Shown piece after piece: positions 1-11,419 of a DNA stretch of 64,000 nt. The notes under the pieces are model-generated. The model was not told the origin of the DNA and made no database searches. It was given only the letters and a program-made list of their open reading frames with translations. The DNA comes from Microcebus murinus. Taxonomy: Eukaryota > Chordata > Mammalia > Primates > Cheirogaleidae. Each line of letters starts with the position of its first letter. Within the stretch, counting starts at the first letter, position 1. The DNA is taken from the NCBI RefSeq assembly GCF_040939455.1, contig NC_134109.1, positions 68,860,501 through 68,924,500 of the forward strand, in the 5' to 3' direction. The position numbers were made by a program, and so were the translations under genes.

Positions 1-540
1 TGTTGGAATAACTTCATCCTTGCTGCTCTGTCACTGTGCCTTGAATCTTGCTTGAATCTGAATCTTCCTTCAGCTTTCCCCTTTGGCTAGGGGAAAGCCT
101 TTCTTCCCTCCCGGATCCAGAGAGGAGGAAAAATAACATTAAAACTTGCTATGCTTCAACCATTGCTTGTGGGGTTGTCTCTATGTAAACACCCACTTAC
201 CTCGAATTTCTAGCTTCTGGTGTCATCTGGGGAACTAAAAAATTTATTCTCATTCTAAGTTAAGCCCCTCTGCTATACGGTCTCCTGTACTTCTCTTTTG
301 AAATACTTATCAAACATATAATTGCTTATTTAATATTTGTCTTGCTGGGATACACCAGTTCCACGAGATCTGAACTGTGTTCTGTTGCTCACTGCTATAT
401 CCTTATTGCCAAATACAACAGAATGATCCTAGGCATTTCCAATACGGACTTTAAACCAGGAAATTGCTTTTGCAGGTCATAGGGCCGAGAAGCCAAACGG
501 ACTGGTGAAACCACCACATATTAGTGACAGCTGGAAGCTG
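1..540. other. Unassigned sequence, no gene seen
   Basis: No repeat family or exon is recognised here. The sequence is ordinary mixed-composition mammalian DNA with frequent stops in all frames. Confidence 0.5.
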
Positions 541-547
541 CTACCAC

Positions 548-589
548 GGGGTGGGGGTGGGGGGGGTGGGGGGGTGGGGGGGTGGGGGG
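548..589 (+). repeat. G-rich low-complexity tract, potential G-quadruplex
   Basis: The plus strand is almost pure G interrupted by single T residues, with at least six runs of four or more G within about 42 bases. This satisfies the usual four-run G-quadruplex pattern several times over. Short open frames across it (Gly/Val-rich on plus, Pro/His-rich on minus) are composition artefacts. No promoter or gene is visible next to it. Confidence 0.85.
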
Positions 590-599
590 TGTTGCAGCT

Positions 600-1200
600 T
601 TAACAGCAACAACAACTTCAATCTGATTAAATTCATTGTGAATTATGTGGAATTTAAACCATTTTCTTCTAGGAGTGCCCCAAACACTAGTAAAAGTGTA
701 GTCCATTTAACATTACCCTGTTTGAAATCCAGCCTAACTTTCTGAACCTCAAATCCAAAATCTGCAGGAGTAACCGTTCCTCAAAATGACGAAAGCGCCA
801 TTTCTGAGGCAAAGACCCAGCCTGTCCCTGGCTGCTTGGCCCTTGGTTAGGGTTTCCGCTCACTCTGGTGGGGAAGAGCCACTGGAGGCTTCCATCGCGT
901 AAGCACGTCGTGCTTTTTTAATGCAGAGAAGGCTGCAATGCCACTGTTGTTCCACCAGAGGGCCACAAGGCCTCCCCTCGCAGTCCAGGCGGCTGAGATT
1001 TGGTGCACCTTTACCTTGGCCACATGCCGCCTTGCAGGGTATTCGCTGAGGTACTGCATGTCTTGGAGCAGATCTGGGGAGCAGAGGCTGTCCTGATTCC
1101 AGAAGGGAGGAATTTTGTTTTCAGTTCCCTCATTTTCTCTCTCGCTGATTATTTTATGTTTAATAGCAGTTAATTTGAAAAATTTAAAAACGGGGAAACC
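600..1200. other. Unassigned sequence
   Basis: No repeat family is recognised. A 134-codon minus-strand frame over 847-1251 runs into the TG repeat and has no recognisable domain, so it is not called as a gene. Confidence 0.45.
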
Positions 1201-1208
1201 AAAGTAGG

Positions 1209-1231
1209 GTTGTGTGTGTGTGTGTGTGTGC
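1209..1231 (+). repeat. (TG)n microsatellite
   Basis: About eleven TG units, followed by degenerate purine-pyrimidine alternation (TGCATGCTCGTGCAT) to about 1265. Such tracts are usually length-polymorphic. Confidence 0.9.
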
Positions 1232-1375
1232 ATGCTCGTGCATTTGTGCACACATACAAATACATATGTATGAATTTTTGCAAGTAGGGTAGCAAGAAGT
1301 TGGGATAATTCTGGTCACATTAATTAATGCCTGAATCTGAAGCTTAAATAAATTACTTCATATTGTAGAAATTTA

Positions 1376-1490
1376 GAGCTGTAAAAGTGACTTTGGAAAT
1401 AATTTAGCATCCCCTTGATTTGCAGCTAAGGAAACTAGTGCAGCCCTTGCTGCTTCCAAGATGCCTGCAGGTTCAGAGACTGGAGGAATG
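1376..1490 (+). repeat. Possible ancient MIR/L3-like fragment
   Basis: The pattern 'gagctgtaaaagtgacttt ... gcagctaaggaaactagtgca' resembles the conserved core of old mammalian CR1-derived or MIR repeats (a 'rest of alignment' call only). Divergence is high and both ends are uncertain. The flanks, 1266-1375 and 1491-1805, hold nothing I recognise. Confidence 0.3.
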
Positions 1491-1805
1491 CAGCAAATAA
1501 GTAGTTAGCAAAGAGTTTTTGGTAAGATTACATTTCAGTATTCTAACCTTGCTTCCCTTTTCTTAGGTGTAGCCTGAGCTTTAACAGCAACAACAAAGCA
1601 AAAAAAAGGCATTTTTCAATTTTCTATTGAAAATGTTTGGCTCTCTTGTTCTAGTTCCATCTTTGGTCTTTGGATTCTTTCCAGACTTTATTAAACCAGA
1701 GAATAAAAAGGACTGACATGGTAGAAAGATTTTCCAGGAAAATGGTGGAGTGAGTAGAAACTCCACCAAACTCCTAATTATAAACTCTATTAAAATTAAT
1801 TAAAA

Positions 1806-2149
<344 letters not shown>

Positions 2150-2161
2150 GAAGAAGAAGAA

Positions 2162-2690
2162 TTTTCAGCAGAGACTAGTCACTGAGGTAACTTAAGTGAG
2201 AATGCTTTGAACTGATAAAAAATCAATGTGAGCTTCCTAAAAAAGTTTCAAAAAAGAACAATGAATCTTCAGAAACCTTGTATTAATTAACAACCTCAGG
2301 GAGCCATACACAGAATTCAGAAAATGGTTGGAGCCTCTCTTCAAAGAAGTGGACACTACATCCTTTCAAGTAAAAGAATAACAAAGGATGAAAGTTATGA
2401 TCTTTGCAAAAGACACACTGAAAATGCTGTTTAAGCTGCATGAAGCAGGGATAGCCCTTAAATCAGTAGAATAAACTTGAGCAGTATATCCAGAATTTTA
2501 AGAAACTAAATTAAGAAATGAAACATTTCAGGAGGGCAGATCTGGGAAATAGAGCTCAGCATTGCAATTTCTGAACAGTTAGATTTCCTGAATGAACCAG
2601 ACAAATAAAAGGCACTAAATCAATAGTTAAAGACCCAATAATACATTTTTCCAGAACCAGTAAGTTGAAACAGAGAATATGGCCTAATAG
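2162..2690. other. Unassigned AT-rich sequence
   Basis: No repeat family or exon is recognised. The style (A-rich, stop-rich) would suit an old LINE but no motif supports that. Confidence 0.4.
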
Positions 2691-2724
2691 AATGTGGCCT
2701 AATAGGATAATTATGAACATTTGA

Positions 2725-2935
2725 AGAGCAACTTACCATTTACAAAACAGTTCTCACACTCACACATCTTATCATTTGATTTTTACAGCAGTGTGAGGTA
2801 GACAGAGATTATTATACTCCTATCTTACTCGTAGACATTGACTTCCAAGAAGCTAAGTGATTTGCCCAAGGGATATGACTCGTAAGTGAAGAGCCCAAGT
2901 TCAAGTCCAGGTCTTGCTCTTCAAGGTAGGGGGTC
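2725..2935 (+). repeat. MIR SINE, near full length
   Basis: The conserved MIR core is visible: 'agctaagtgatttgcccaag' followed by a region like 'gagcccaagttcaagtccag'. Upstream, 'cattttacag'-like sequence (tttttacagcagtgtgagg) fits the family. MIR is a tRNA-derived SINE that was active before the placental radiation, so this is part of the oldest layer of the window. Confidence 0.75.
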
Positions 2936-3085
2936 TTATACATATTTTAAATAATAAAGAAGATACACCTGCAATAACATACCAAAGAGAAGATCACTCT
3001 TAAAAGAATATAAATTGGAAACATTATTGCCTTTTCTAGAAGCATAAAAAGAACTTGTTGAATATGGAATAATTTACCAAAGACC

Positions 3086-3087
<2 letters not shown>

Positions 3088-3121
<34 letters not shown>
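3088..3121 (+). repeat. (GA)n microsatellite
   Basis: A nearly pure GA/A-interrupted tract of about 34 bases. The surrounding 2941-3500 sequence has no recognised gene. The minus-strand open frame over it is a Ser/Leu-rich repeat artefact. Confidence 0.85.
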
Positions 3122-3529
3122 GAAGAGAATGTGCCCATCTCATTTTTGACCTTGCCAAAATGCCTTACAGGATGCAACAAAGATCTATAAGCTCTTCAAG
3201 GTCCTGAAAATTTAACCAGTTGCTCATTAACCTTATTCCATCTGTCTCTGAGGACTGCTTCTAACAGAAGCCTGCATTAAACACACAAACCTAATAGAAG
3301 ACATTGACCTGAGTTTCTCTTACAGAAATGCATAGGTGAGAACACTATGAAGAAACATTTTATTTTAGTAAGTGTAATTATCATATTTAATGAAACAAAA
3401 GTAAGATGTGTCTTGATATCTGTATGGGGCATTGCAGACTGCTCTGGCCTTTCTAAGAGAATTATTTGGCTAAATGTGACATGAACCATTCCTTAGACTC
3501 ACTACTACCACTCTGGGAACTTATCCTAA

Positions 3530-3681
3530 TGCAATAATTCAAAGAAGCAAAATTATAGATGGCTATACTGATATTCTTTATAATTGTGAACACTTAGAAC
3601 AAAAACTTAAGAATTGGGTTTTAACCCAAATGAATTTTATGTGGCTATTAAAAATAATGAAAATGAAATGTGTGTATGAAA
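3530..3681 (+). mobile_element. L1M 3' remnant, left part, split by ERV-A
   Basis: Text such as 'tttataattgtgaacactta' and 'atgtggctattaaaaataatga' is typical of the post-ORF2 end of ancient L1M LINEs. The last four bases (3678-3681, GAAA) are the target duplication of the provirus that follows. The element resumes at 12103. Confidence 0.6.
3678..3681. repeat. Target-site duplication GAAA, left copy of ERV-A
   Basis: GAAA lies directly before the LTR terminus TGTCGACGG and recurs as GAAA at 12103-12106 directly after the other LTR. A 4-bp duplication is usual for gammaretrovirus-like (class I) integrases. Confidence 0.85.
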
Positions 3682-4364
3682 TGTCGACGGAAAAAAGCCA
3701 AACTCTGTAAAATAATTTTAAAGAGATTTATTCTGAGCCAAATTTGAGGACCATGACCCGGAGCCACTGCCAAGAGGCCTTGGGCAAGTGGACTCGCTGT
3801 GGCTGGGCTACAGTTCAGTTTTATACATTTTCAGAGAGGCAGGGGTTACAGGCAAAGTCACAAATCAATACATGAGAGGCATACATTGGTTTGGCCCAAA
3901 AAAGGTGGGACATCTCGAAGCGGGGGCTTACAGGTTATAGGTGGGTTTAAAGATTCTTTGGCTGGCAATTGGCTGAGAGAGTTAAGTCTTTATCTAGAAG
4001 ACCAGAAAGGATATGCTTACTTTAAGATAAGGGTATGAGCACTCTGGGAGGTCCAGACAGGAGGACACTTTAAATTTACAATAGGCGCCTGCTAGGATGT
4101 TTTAAGATGGTTTAAATTTAAGAATAGGCATCTGCTAGGATGCTTGAGTTAAGACAGGGGCTTCTTATCTTTTAGGTGATGTTAATGCCATACCAGAATC
4201 AGGTCAGGAAGTAAACCACTGCTTCGTTTGGTTAACAAAAGCCGCTTAGTGGGAATTTACTGTTTGTCAGCCTAACCCTGCTGGCCTCCTTACCATTTGC
4301 GAGCCTAACCCAGCTGGCCTCCTTAGGAAGGAGTTTTTAGCAAAAAATTAGAGTTCAGTCCTCA
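3682..4364 (-). repeat. ERV-A 3' LTR
   Basis: Read on the minus strand it starts TGAGGACTGAACTC and ends CCGTCGACA. A TATA-like box (GTATAAAA) lies at 3819-3826 and a poly-A signal (AATAAA) at 3727-3732, giving a normal U3-R-U5 order. U3 holds short direct repeats: a 'taggcgcctgctaggatg'-type motif twice (near 4083 and 4124) and 'agcctaaccc(t/a)gctggcc' twice (near 4270 and 4303). A 79-codon plus-strand frame inside it is antisense and not called. Confidence 0.92.
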
Positions 4365-4375
4365 GTTCCCCCTGT
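4365..4375 (-). other. ERV-A polypurine tract
   Basis: On the minus strand AACAGGGGGAAC directly abuts the LTR start TGAGGAC. This purine run would prime plus-strand DNA synthesis, and its position fixes the element's orientation. Confidence 0.85.
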
Positions 4376-4426
4376 TGGCCAAAGATTATTCCATGGAATG
4401 CATATGTAGGCCAATAACTAGCATGA

Positions 4427-4506
4427 GGTCCCACGGTGCTAGGAAGGCTCATTCCTAGAGATGTCTGGTCCCACGGTGCTAGGAAGGCTCATTCCTAGAG
4501 TTGTCT
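4427..4506 (-). repeat. Two-copy 40-bp tandem repeat near the ERV-A 3' end
   Basis: Units 4427-4466 and 4467-4506 differ by one base (ATGTCT versus TTGTCT at the unit ends). A degenerate third start (GGTCGCATGG) follows. They lie 60-140 bp inside the 3' LTR border. Confidence 0.9.
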
Positions 4507-4509
4507 ATC

Positions 4510-7500
4510 TGGTCGCATGGTGTTGTGAAATAGGCGGTGTTATATCTTAGGGGAGGGACATGACTCCACTTGATTTAATAGCCAATTGTTAAAGGGGGCC
4601 AGATAGAGTCAGGCCTCCGGCCTACTCTGAAAAAAAACATCTTGAACCAGATCTGTTTTGCGAGCTATCATGATCTGGGCCTTTGATTGATTTTTTTTTC
4701 CTTTTCCTGTATCTGGTATAGCATTTACAGGAAACTTAATAAGAGTCATAGGTAGAATTAGAAGGTAACAAGCAGCCTAACCAGCCAAAAAAATCCTTTG
4801 CATGCATCATCATATTTTTTTTTAATCAGACTTACAATGCGTTTACCCTCTGTATCAACAGTCAATTGAACTTTATGGTAAATTTTATTTGAGGATTACA
4901 AAACTGATACCAATTCAGAATCTAATAAATTTAATTTTTCCTCTGGACAATTAGTCTCCATAGGTATAACATCCTGAGGAGGGCATAAATTAAACTTGAG
5001 AAACATTTGATCTTTAATATTTTAAAGGCAAAGTTATAAAACTAATTTACCTACAACTTGTAGCAAAATATAAGCATTATTAACAATTAAGCTAAGGAGG
5101 AAATTTAGTAATTTATAGTAAGGTGGCTGATAAATTACTTATTATATTTCTTTTTGGATAAATCCATAACTGATAAAAATTATACTTAGTAAGTTCTAAG
5201 TCTATAGGAAGCAGAGAAAGACTTTTATGATTGGGATGGCTATCTGCAGCATGTAGCCTGAAAAGACGGAGTATCTTATTTAGTATTCCTTTAGGCTTTT
5301 GTGTGTCCCTCCTTCATCTGGAGGGTCTAAACTAATTCCATCCCTCAGAATTGGCCCTTACAATCTGGCACGCCCCCTCTTCCGCGATATTCCCTGGGCT
5401 TAGAGGGAGGACATTTGAACAGGGCTTTGGCAGATTCTATGGTTTTAAGGTCCCAGAGATCAGGTAAACTTGCTAATTACTTAAAATTTGTCAGGACTCT
5501 GGAAAACAAAATAAAAGAATTAGTAATGTTTTAAATAAAGAGTCTTTATATGAAAATTTAGTTCCGTCTCATGAGGTTTGAATTAGCTATACTCATGGTC
5601 ATATCAGATTTTTAATTAAAGTCTTGGAATTTTGTTTTCTTTTAGTCCAGTGGTATATATAATCTCCAAAGTTATTAGAAACCAGTATTTAAGTGGATTT
5701 GTCAGTCTTTTCCATGGCCTTTACTTGAAGAAGCCAATTTTAGACTTAGCCAGAAAGAATCATTTTCTGAGATGAATCAAAGTAAAATAATAACTTAAAA
5801 GATGATAAAACTTGACCAGCCATGGTTACAGAGAGTCCAAATTGGTTATTGTGACATATAGCAATTTACCTAATAACCATAATTATTACTGATAACACAT
5901 ACCAAGACATGTCAATATTTTACAATACTAGTATATTAATAATATACTTATAAGTACAGCCCAAAGAAAGTTAAACACCATTTTATATTTGATAATGTTC
6001 CCTGGATAGTTTTGACACATTAAAATAAATCTAAAGTCTGTCTTAGACTTTTGGTGATCCTAATGTGTAAAAAACTAGTTTAAGGTCAAAAGGCTGGATT
6101 TAGAATTTAAGTTTTGGAAAGGTTGTCAAATATCAAAGGCTTAAAGCATTTGTGCATATATAATCACAAACCACTATAAAATAATTTAACAAAGAGATAG
6201 ATATCAAATAAATCTAAAGGTGATAAAGTTATATGGATACAAATCTTAACCCTTTTTTAGTTTTTCTAGTTAGTCAAAACCTAATAAAGAGAGCACAGAG
6301 ATTATCTGACAAAGTATAAAATGTTTTACCAAAGCATAAAATGCCAATTACGAAAATTAAACAAAAACCTTTTGTACTACACTACCTTTTATATTAAGAG
6401 GAAAAAAAACATGTTATAAAATCAAAATGAGTACACATCATGTTATTTCATTAAGAGTAAATTAATGTTGACAGAAATCTTTGTTTTAGCCAAAATTTTT
6501 TAATAAATTTTTTATAAACTTCATCCTCACCTGCACGTACCACAAACCATTTACAAAACATACCTTAAAACTTTCGATTTTGTCCTAACATTCCCTTTTT
6601 CTAAATAACCATTCATTTTAGGACAAAAATTTCATGCAAGATCCTTTCTTTACATTATTCTTTCTGTTTAACCTTTCTTACCAAAATATATTTCTATATT
6701 CATTGTCCCTTTACATCTTTTTCTTACACAAGTGGAATTTTGTATTTTCTTTCTAAATTTATTTTGATTCAGCCCTTATTAGACAAAGTTACACATTTTA
6801 ATAAGAACATTCTGTTTTATATTCTTTGGTACACCTTATATGTAGAATTACATACAATGACTAGAATTTTTATTTTTAGTAACTTTAAATTTTAGTGAAA
6901 ACTTTAAAAAGTAGGAAGTCATGAATTGTTTATCCTAAGACACTTGTCATGAAACAAGATTGTAGGTTACTGTAAAATTATAGCCAAATTAATAATTCAA
7001 ATATATATATATTTTTTTTAAGTGCCAAAATCCTATTTTTTTAGAGAAAGGAGACTCAGTGTCTCAAACAAGTATAAGACCTAAATAGACAGACTGCAGT
7101 ACAAGTTAATAAGGAAGCTGAATCTGTGTCTTTTTTGCAGTTTATTAAAAGATGAATAAAAAATCTTGTTATTCCTATTAATATCATATGACAATCTAGT
7201 TTAAAAGAGAAAACCAAATTTCATTGTGTTAGTGTACTAATCATCAAAGTTAATTTTAATAAAATCTTATAAACAAATCAATCTAATTTTAACCTATAAG
7301 ACTATAAGACTTTTATAAACCTTTTATAACCTTTAACTTTTATATCCACTTAATTTTTAATGATCATTTACATATTGGATAAGTAGTTTCAAAAAACCAA
7401 TTAAACAAAATAATGGACTTAAACAGAACTCTAGAACAATTGGGCCTGACTTACATTTTATAGGACATTCTACCTCAAAACCACTGAATACACATTCTTC

Positions 7501-8999
7501 TCATCAACTCATAGGTCATTCTCTAAGATTGACCATATCCTAGGACAAAGCATATCTCAAACAATTTTTTTTTTTTTAAATAGAAATTATACCGTGTCTT
7601 TTTTCAGATCACAATGGAGTAAATGTAGAGATCGACCCTAACAGGAACTCTCATTTTTACACAAAATCATGGAAACTAAACAACCTTCTACTAAATGATC
7701 ACTTCATAAATGAGGAAATCAAGATGGAAATCAAAAGATTTTTTTTTTTTTTTTAACACAAGTTATCAAACACAAGTTGTCAAAACCTGTGGGACACAGC
7801 TAAAGCAGTCCTGAGAGGAAAGTTTGTTTCCATAAATGCCTATAAACAAAATTATCTTTTAACAAACTAATACTTATGCTGTATAACATTTTATTAAAAG
7901 AATTTTTGTACAGAGTTGTTCTTTTTTTATCTAGAAGTTTTAATTACACGTACTAATCATAATGTCAACTCTTAGAAAAACTTAGGAAGTTAAATTAACT
8001 TTTAACTATTAGTCACCAATTGTATTAGTATTCCTAAATATAAGGCTATGAAGGTATAAACTTAAACTTATATTTAAGAACTGATGTTCTAGTACTTTAC
8101 CTTATAAATGACCCATTTCTAAGGGACATATAATGACATTTTATGATTATTTTTTAACTTAACATGACTTTAAGATTTATTTGTATTTACCTAATTCATC
8201 TATATTAGCAGCTTACTTAGATCCTAGCTATTAAAAGTTTAAGTTACTTTATTAACCATTTTTATACCCTGTAAATTAGATATATATAACAGAACACAGA
8301 TTAAAATACAAACTCAAATCTTATCAGAAACAATAAGCATTCAAATAAGACTTGTTATTTTAAACAAAATATAACATCACTTCTAAATTTTGTAAACATA
8401 GTAGTCATTTTAGAATATCTTGTTTAAAGGTAGTTGCTAATTAGATCCTTCCAAAACATCACATCCCCAAACAAAATCTATTGGCATCATAGGGGAATGT
8501 CTCTGGCACCCAAAGTTTGGGAGCAAAGGCTACTGTTCTCCTAAAGGCTTGCTGAAAATCTACTGACATTAAAAGTAATAGGATTAATAAGAGAAGGACT
8601 TAAAACTTATACATGGACGTTTTTAGAATGAACACAAAGATGCAGGGGAAATTGTCCATTTTTTATGTTTAAAGTATGGACAGCTGTGTAGAAAGATGAT
8701 TGGACAAAAAGGATATGAGCTAATTCTAACAGGCTTAGTGGCAGAACCAGCAAGGCATTTTATATTTAGATTTTGCTTGGCCTCTTGAGTGTGCATTTTT
8801 CCCTTTTGGGTGTAGGACAAAGCCCTTTCTGGCATGGGGTTTTACAGTAAAACAAAGTAAAAACAAAGTAGGTCAGATAATTGCTTTATGGGCATTTTAC
8901 ATGAATAATTTTAGGTTTTATGGCTAGCTTTAGGGAAGAATTGGCACAAGAGGTGAGCAAGGTCAGAAAATTTTGCTTTTGAAGCCTTTATTTTAAGCT

Positions 9000-9034
<35 letters not shown>

Positions 9035-10660
9035 CCCATCAACATAAGATCTCCTGGCTGTAGACTGAGGAAAAAAACTTTCAGCACCATTTGTTAGCAC
9101 CTCAAACAATGATACAAAGTGGTAACATGCTTTTTACATGAGGTTCAAGATTAAGCTGTTAAAAAAAACAAACTATCTAAATGATCTCAAAACAATGTTT
9201 AGTGCATAAACTTGAGCACATTTATAGAGTAAGATTACTTTGAGAGTCTCATGGATTTTAACCATCAGTCACTTTTTATCTTAAATTGCTATATAAAAAT
9301 TAATAATTTAGAATTTTTTTTTTTAGGCAAAAACTCTATTACAGTAACACAATGTAATCATAACCAGCTAGATTGTAAAGAGTAGGACAAAAATGGACAA
9401 GACCAAGGTAAAACTAAAGCTTTCAATTTAAGTTCTTTACAACTTTCAGGACAACTTTGAATTCCTAACAGTACTGTTAAATGAGTTGAACACACCTTGT
9501 GCACCTCTCTACAGGCATTGAATGAGTGGAGGTAAACTATTTCTGCAGTTAGGATTAAAAGACCAAAACCAAAATGTTTTTTTTTTTTATACACCTTTAA
9601 CGATTAAATTTGGATTTTTTTTTTTCCTCTACTTGGTGTTTTATTTATTCTAATTTGTTGACTCAGGTACATTTGCATTTTTACCTTAAAGTTAAACACA
9701 TAAGTATTTTTGTTGGTAACCCAGATTCAGTTAATATCATTTGACCAGATATTAAATTTACTTAACAAAAATCACCCATTACATTTTTATCAAACCTTTA
9801 CACCTCAAGAACTTAAAAATGTCCAGTAAAAGCCAGGCAAAAACAAATGTATGCTGACAGTTTGAAAGCATTTTTACTATTACTTTACTAATAACACCTT
9901 ATTTATTAATAATAACACAGCTTATTTACCAACAGTTACTAAATTCACATGAAGCATTTGGGTTTAATTTATGAGCGCTTCCTTAATTTTAAAACAGTCT
10001 GAAACCTATAAGCACAAACATGTGATACATGGACAGACATAAAACATACCCAAACATATACACTCTCTCAGACGCATACATACACACAAAGTTCTGATAA
10101 ATTTTACCTTAGAATGTTAGCCATGAAATGGTAACACAAACTCACCAGTCTGTAAAAGAAAGCTGGATCTAAATTTCTTCTGATGAGACTGGAACTTGTA
10201 CACCTGGCAAACTTTAGTTGACCTGATAGGTAACTTAATTAGACCTGTGGATCAAAGTTTTGGGTAAAGCAGTTTCTATGGCAGTTTGATTTTTTTTTCT
10301 TCAGTGCAAAATGAGTATTCTGTGTTAGCATTTTAGCTAGAACTGGCTGCAAGGTCTCCAGGCAGCCTTTCAATTGTAAATACCACAAACAATGAGTTAT
10401 CTTAACATCACTAGAAAAAGTTAGCAGATTTTAGAGTAGCCAGAAAGGAAGAGAGATAGCTTGAGACATTTTAATAGTGGGAGGTCGACCATTTCAGCTC
10501 TGAATTTTTCTTGATGTAATTTTGCCCTTTCTTAAAACCTTGTGCACAAGAATTAGCTATAACCAGCTGGAGCCCTAGAAAACCTGGCATGCCTTTGAAT
10601 CTTTTTGTTTACAAAAATACTTGCAAGTAGAGGTACCACAAACCAACTGGGGTGCCCCCA
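4510..10660 (-). other. ERV-A interior, AT-rich and non-coding
   Basis: About 6 kb of strongly AT-rich sequence in which every frame is closed by frequent stops. The longest minus-strand frames (8623-8835 and 9358-9594, 70 and 78 codons) show no retroviral motif. A T30 run lies at 9002-9031 (A30 on the element's sense strand). An L1-derived piece occupies about 7405-7835. I could not place any part as decayed gag, pol or env with confidence. A profile search on the minus strand could show whether such decay exists. Confidence 0.7.
7405..7835 (+). mobile_element. L1 ORF2 endonuclease-region fragment inside ERV-A
   Basis: The plus strand matches the same L1 segment present at about 41150-41490: 'atggacttaaacagaactct', 'ggacattctacctcaaaacc', 'cacattcttctcatcaactc', 'tctaagattgaccatatcct', then 'gtgggacacagctaaagcag'. 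It lacks L1 5' and 3' ends and a poly-A tail. Two T-runs (about 7567-7578 and 7741-7754) and a short duplication (cacaagttatcaaa/cacaagttgtcaaa) disturb it. It lies antisense to the provirus. It may be a passenger copied with the master element, or a later insertion that lost its ends. Confidence 0.8.
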
Positions 10661-11399
10661 AAAGAGTCATTTTCCTTGCCCTTCCTCTTCTTTTTTTTTT
10701 TTTTTTCTTCAAGGAACCGAACTGCGGTCTAGGGTTTGGTGTCGTGGATCACAGTGTGCTGCTTGTGGGTGGGGCTCCTCAATGTTTCACCATTGAGTCG
10801 GTCCCACCCTCTTACGTGTCTCAGTTTCTCTCTCGGGGGTCTAGTACCTCCGAGAGGGCTCAAAACGCTGAGTGATCAGCTCTTATGTGCGTTTCCTGAA
10901 CGAGCCTTTTTTTAATTAATTTGTTGGGGGGTTCCCTGTGGGGCTACTCACGCCTTGGGGAATCGCCCCAGGCAACTCCCATTCAGGGCCCTGGTCACCC
11001 AGAGCTGCCTTAGGTCTGGGAGGAGAAAGCTGCCCCTTTTCTTCGGAGCTGAGAAACTCAGTCTCTCATCTATCTACAAATAGGACAGTTGGGTTCCTTG
11101 CCAAATGCCCAGACAAGCCAATTGAAACTAGTTTTGAGAGGGAAAAAAAAAGGCAACGGAGAAAGCCCTTTAGAGTGCACCTCCAAACCTAAATTAGGAT
11201 CCCAAACAACAATTCCTAGGAAAAGAACCAGCTCAGAATAAACCAAGACCATCAACCAAAAGCGGGAGGTCCGGATCTCAGGAGGACTTACCAGTCCCGC
11301 TGAAGGAGAAGCTCGGAGTCGGAGGCCTAAAAGGGCCATGCCGGTACCTGGCGCCGAGTCCGCGCTGCTCCTTAGGCGGTCCTGAGTCTTCTCTGAGAT
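10660..11399 (-). other. ERV-A 5' leader, GC-richer
   Basis: Between the primer site and the AT-rich interior the sequence is clearly GC-richer, like a retroviral packaging leader. It contains an A-rich run (T-run at 10690-10707 on plus). Frames of 77-89 codons occur in several phases but none resembles Gag. A packaging role is inferred from position only. Confidence 0.45.
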
Positions 11400-11415
11400 C
11401 CTGCCGACTACGCCA
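11400..11415 (-). other. ERV-A primer-binding site, tRNA-Ser
   Basis: Starting four bases after the LTR end, the minus strand reads TGGCGTAGTCGGCAGG. This is complementary to the 3' end of mammalian tRNA-Ser (…CCTGCCGACTACG plus CCA) over all 16 bases. It fixes the 5' end of the provirus on the right-hand side and shows intact priming. Confidence 0.9.
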
Positions 11416-11419
11416 AAAT

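Noticed and set aside
524..745. Gly/Val-rich small frame over the G-run
   Set aside because: Composition artefact of the G-rich tract.
3799..4038. A 79-codon plus-strand frame, identical at 11537-11776
   Set aside because: It is antisense within the two LTR copies. Its conservation only reflects the recent duplication of the LTR during reverse transcription.
4427..4506. CRISPR-like repeat
   Set aside because: Two directly adjacent units without spacers, in a mammalian provirus.
9002..9031. T30 run as an Alu or L1 tail
   Set aside because: No SINE or LINE body adjoins it on either side. It appears to be part of the ERV-A interior.
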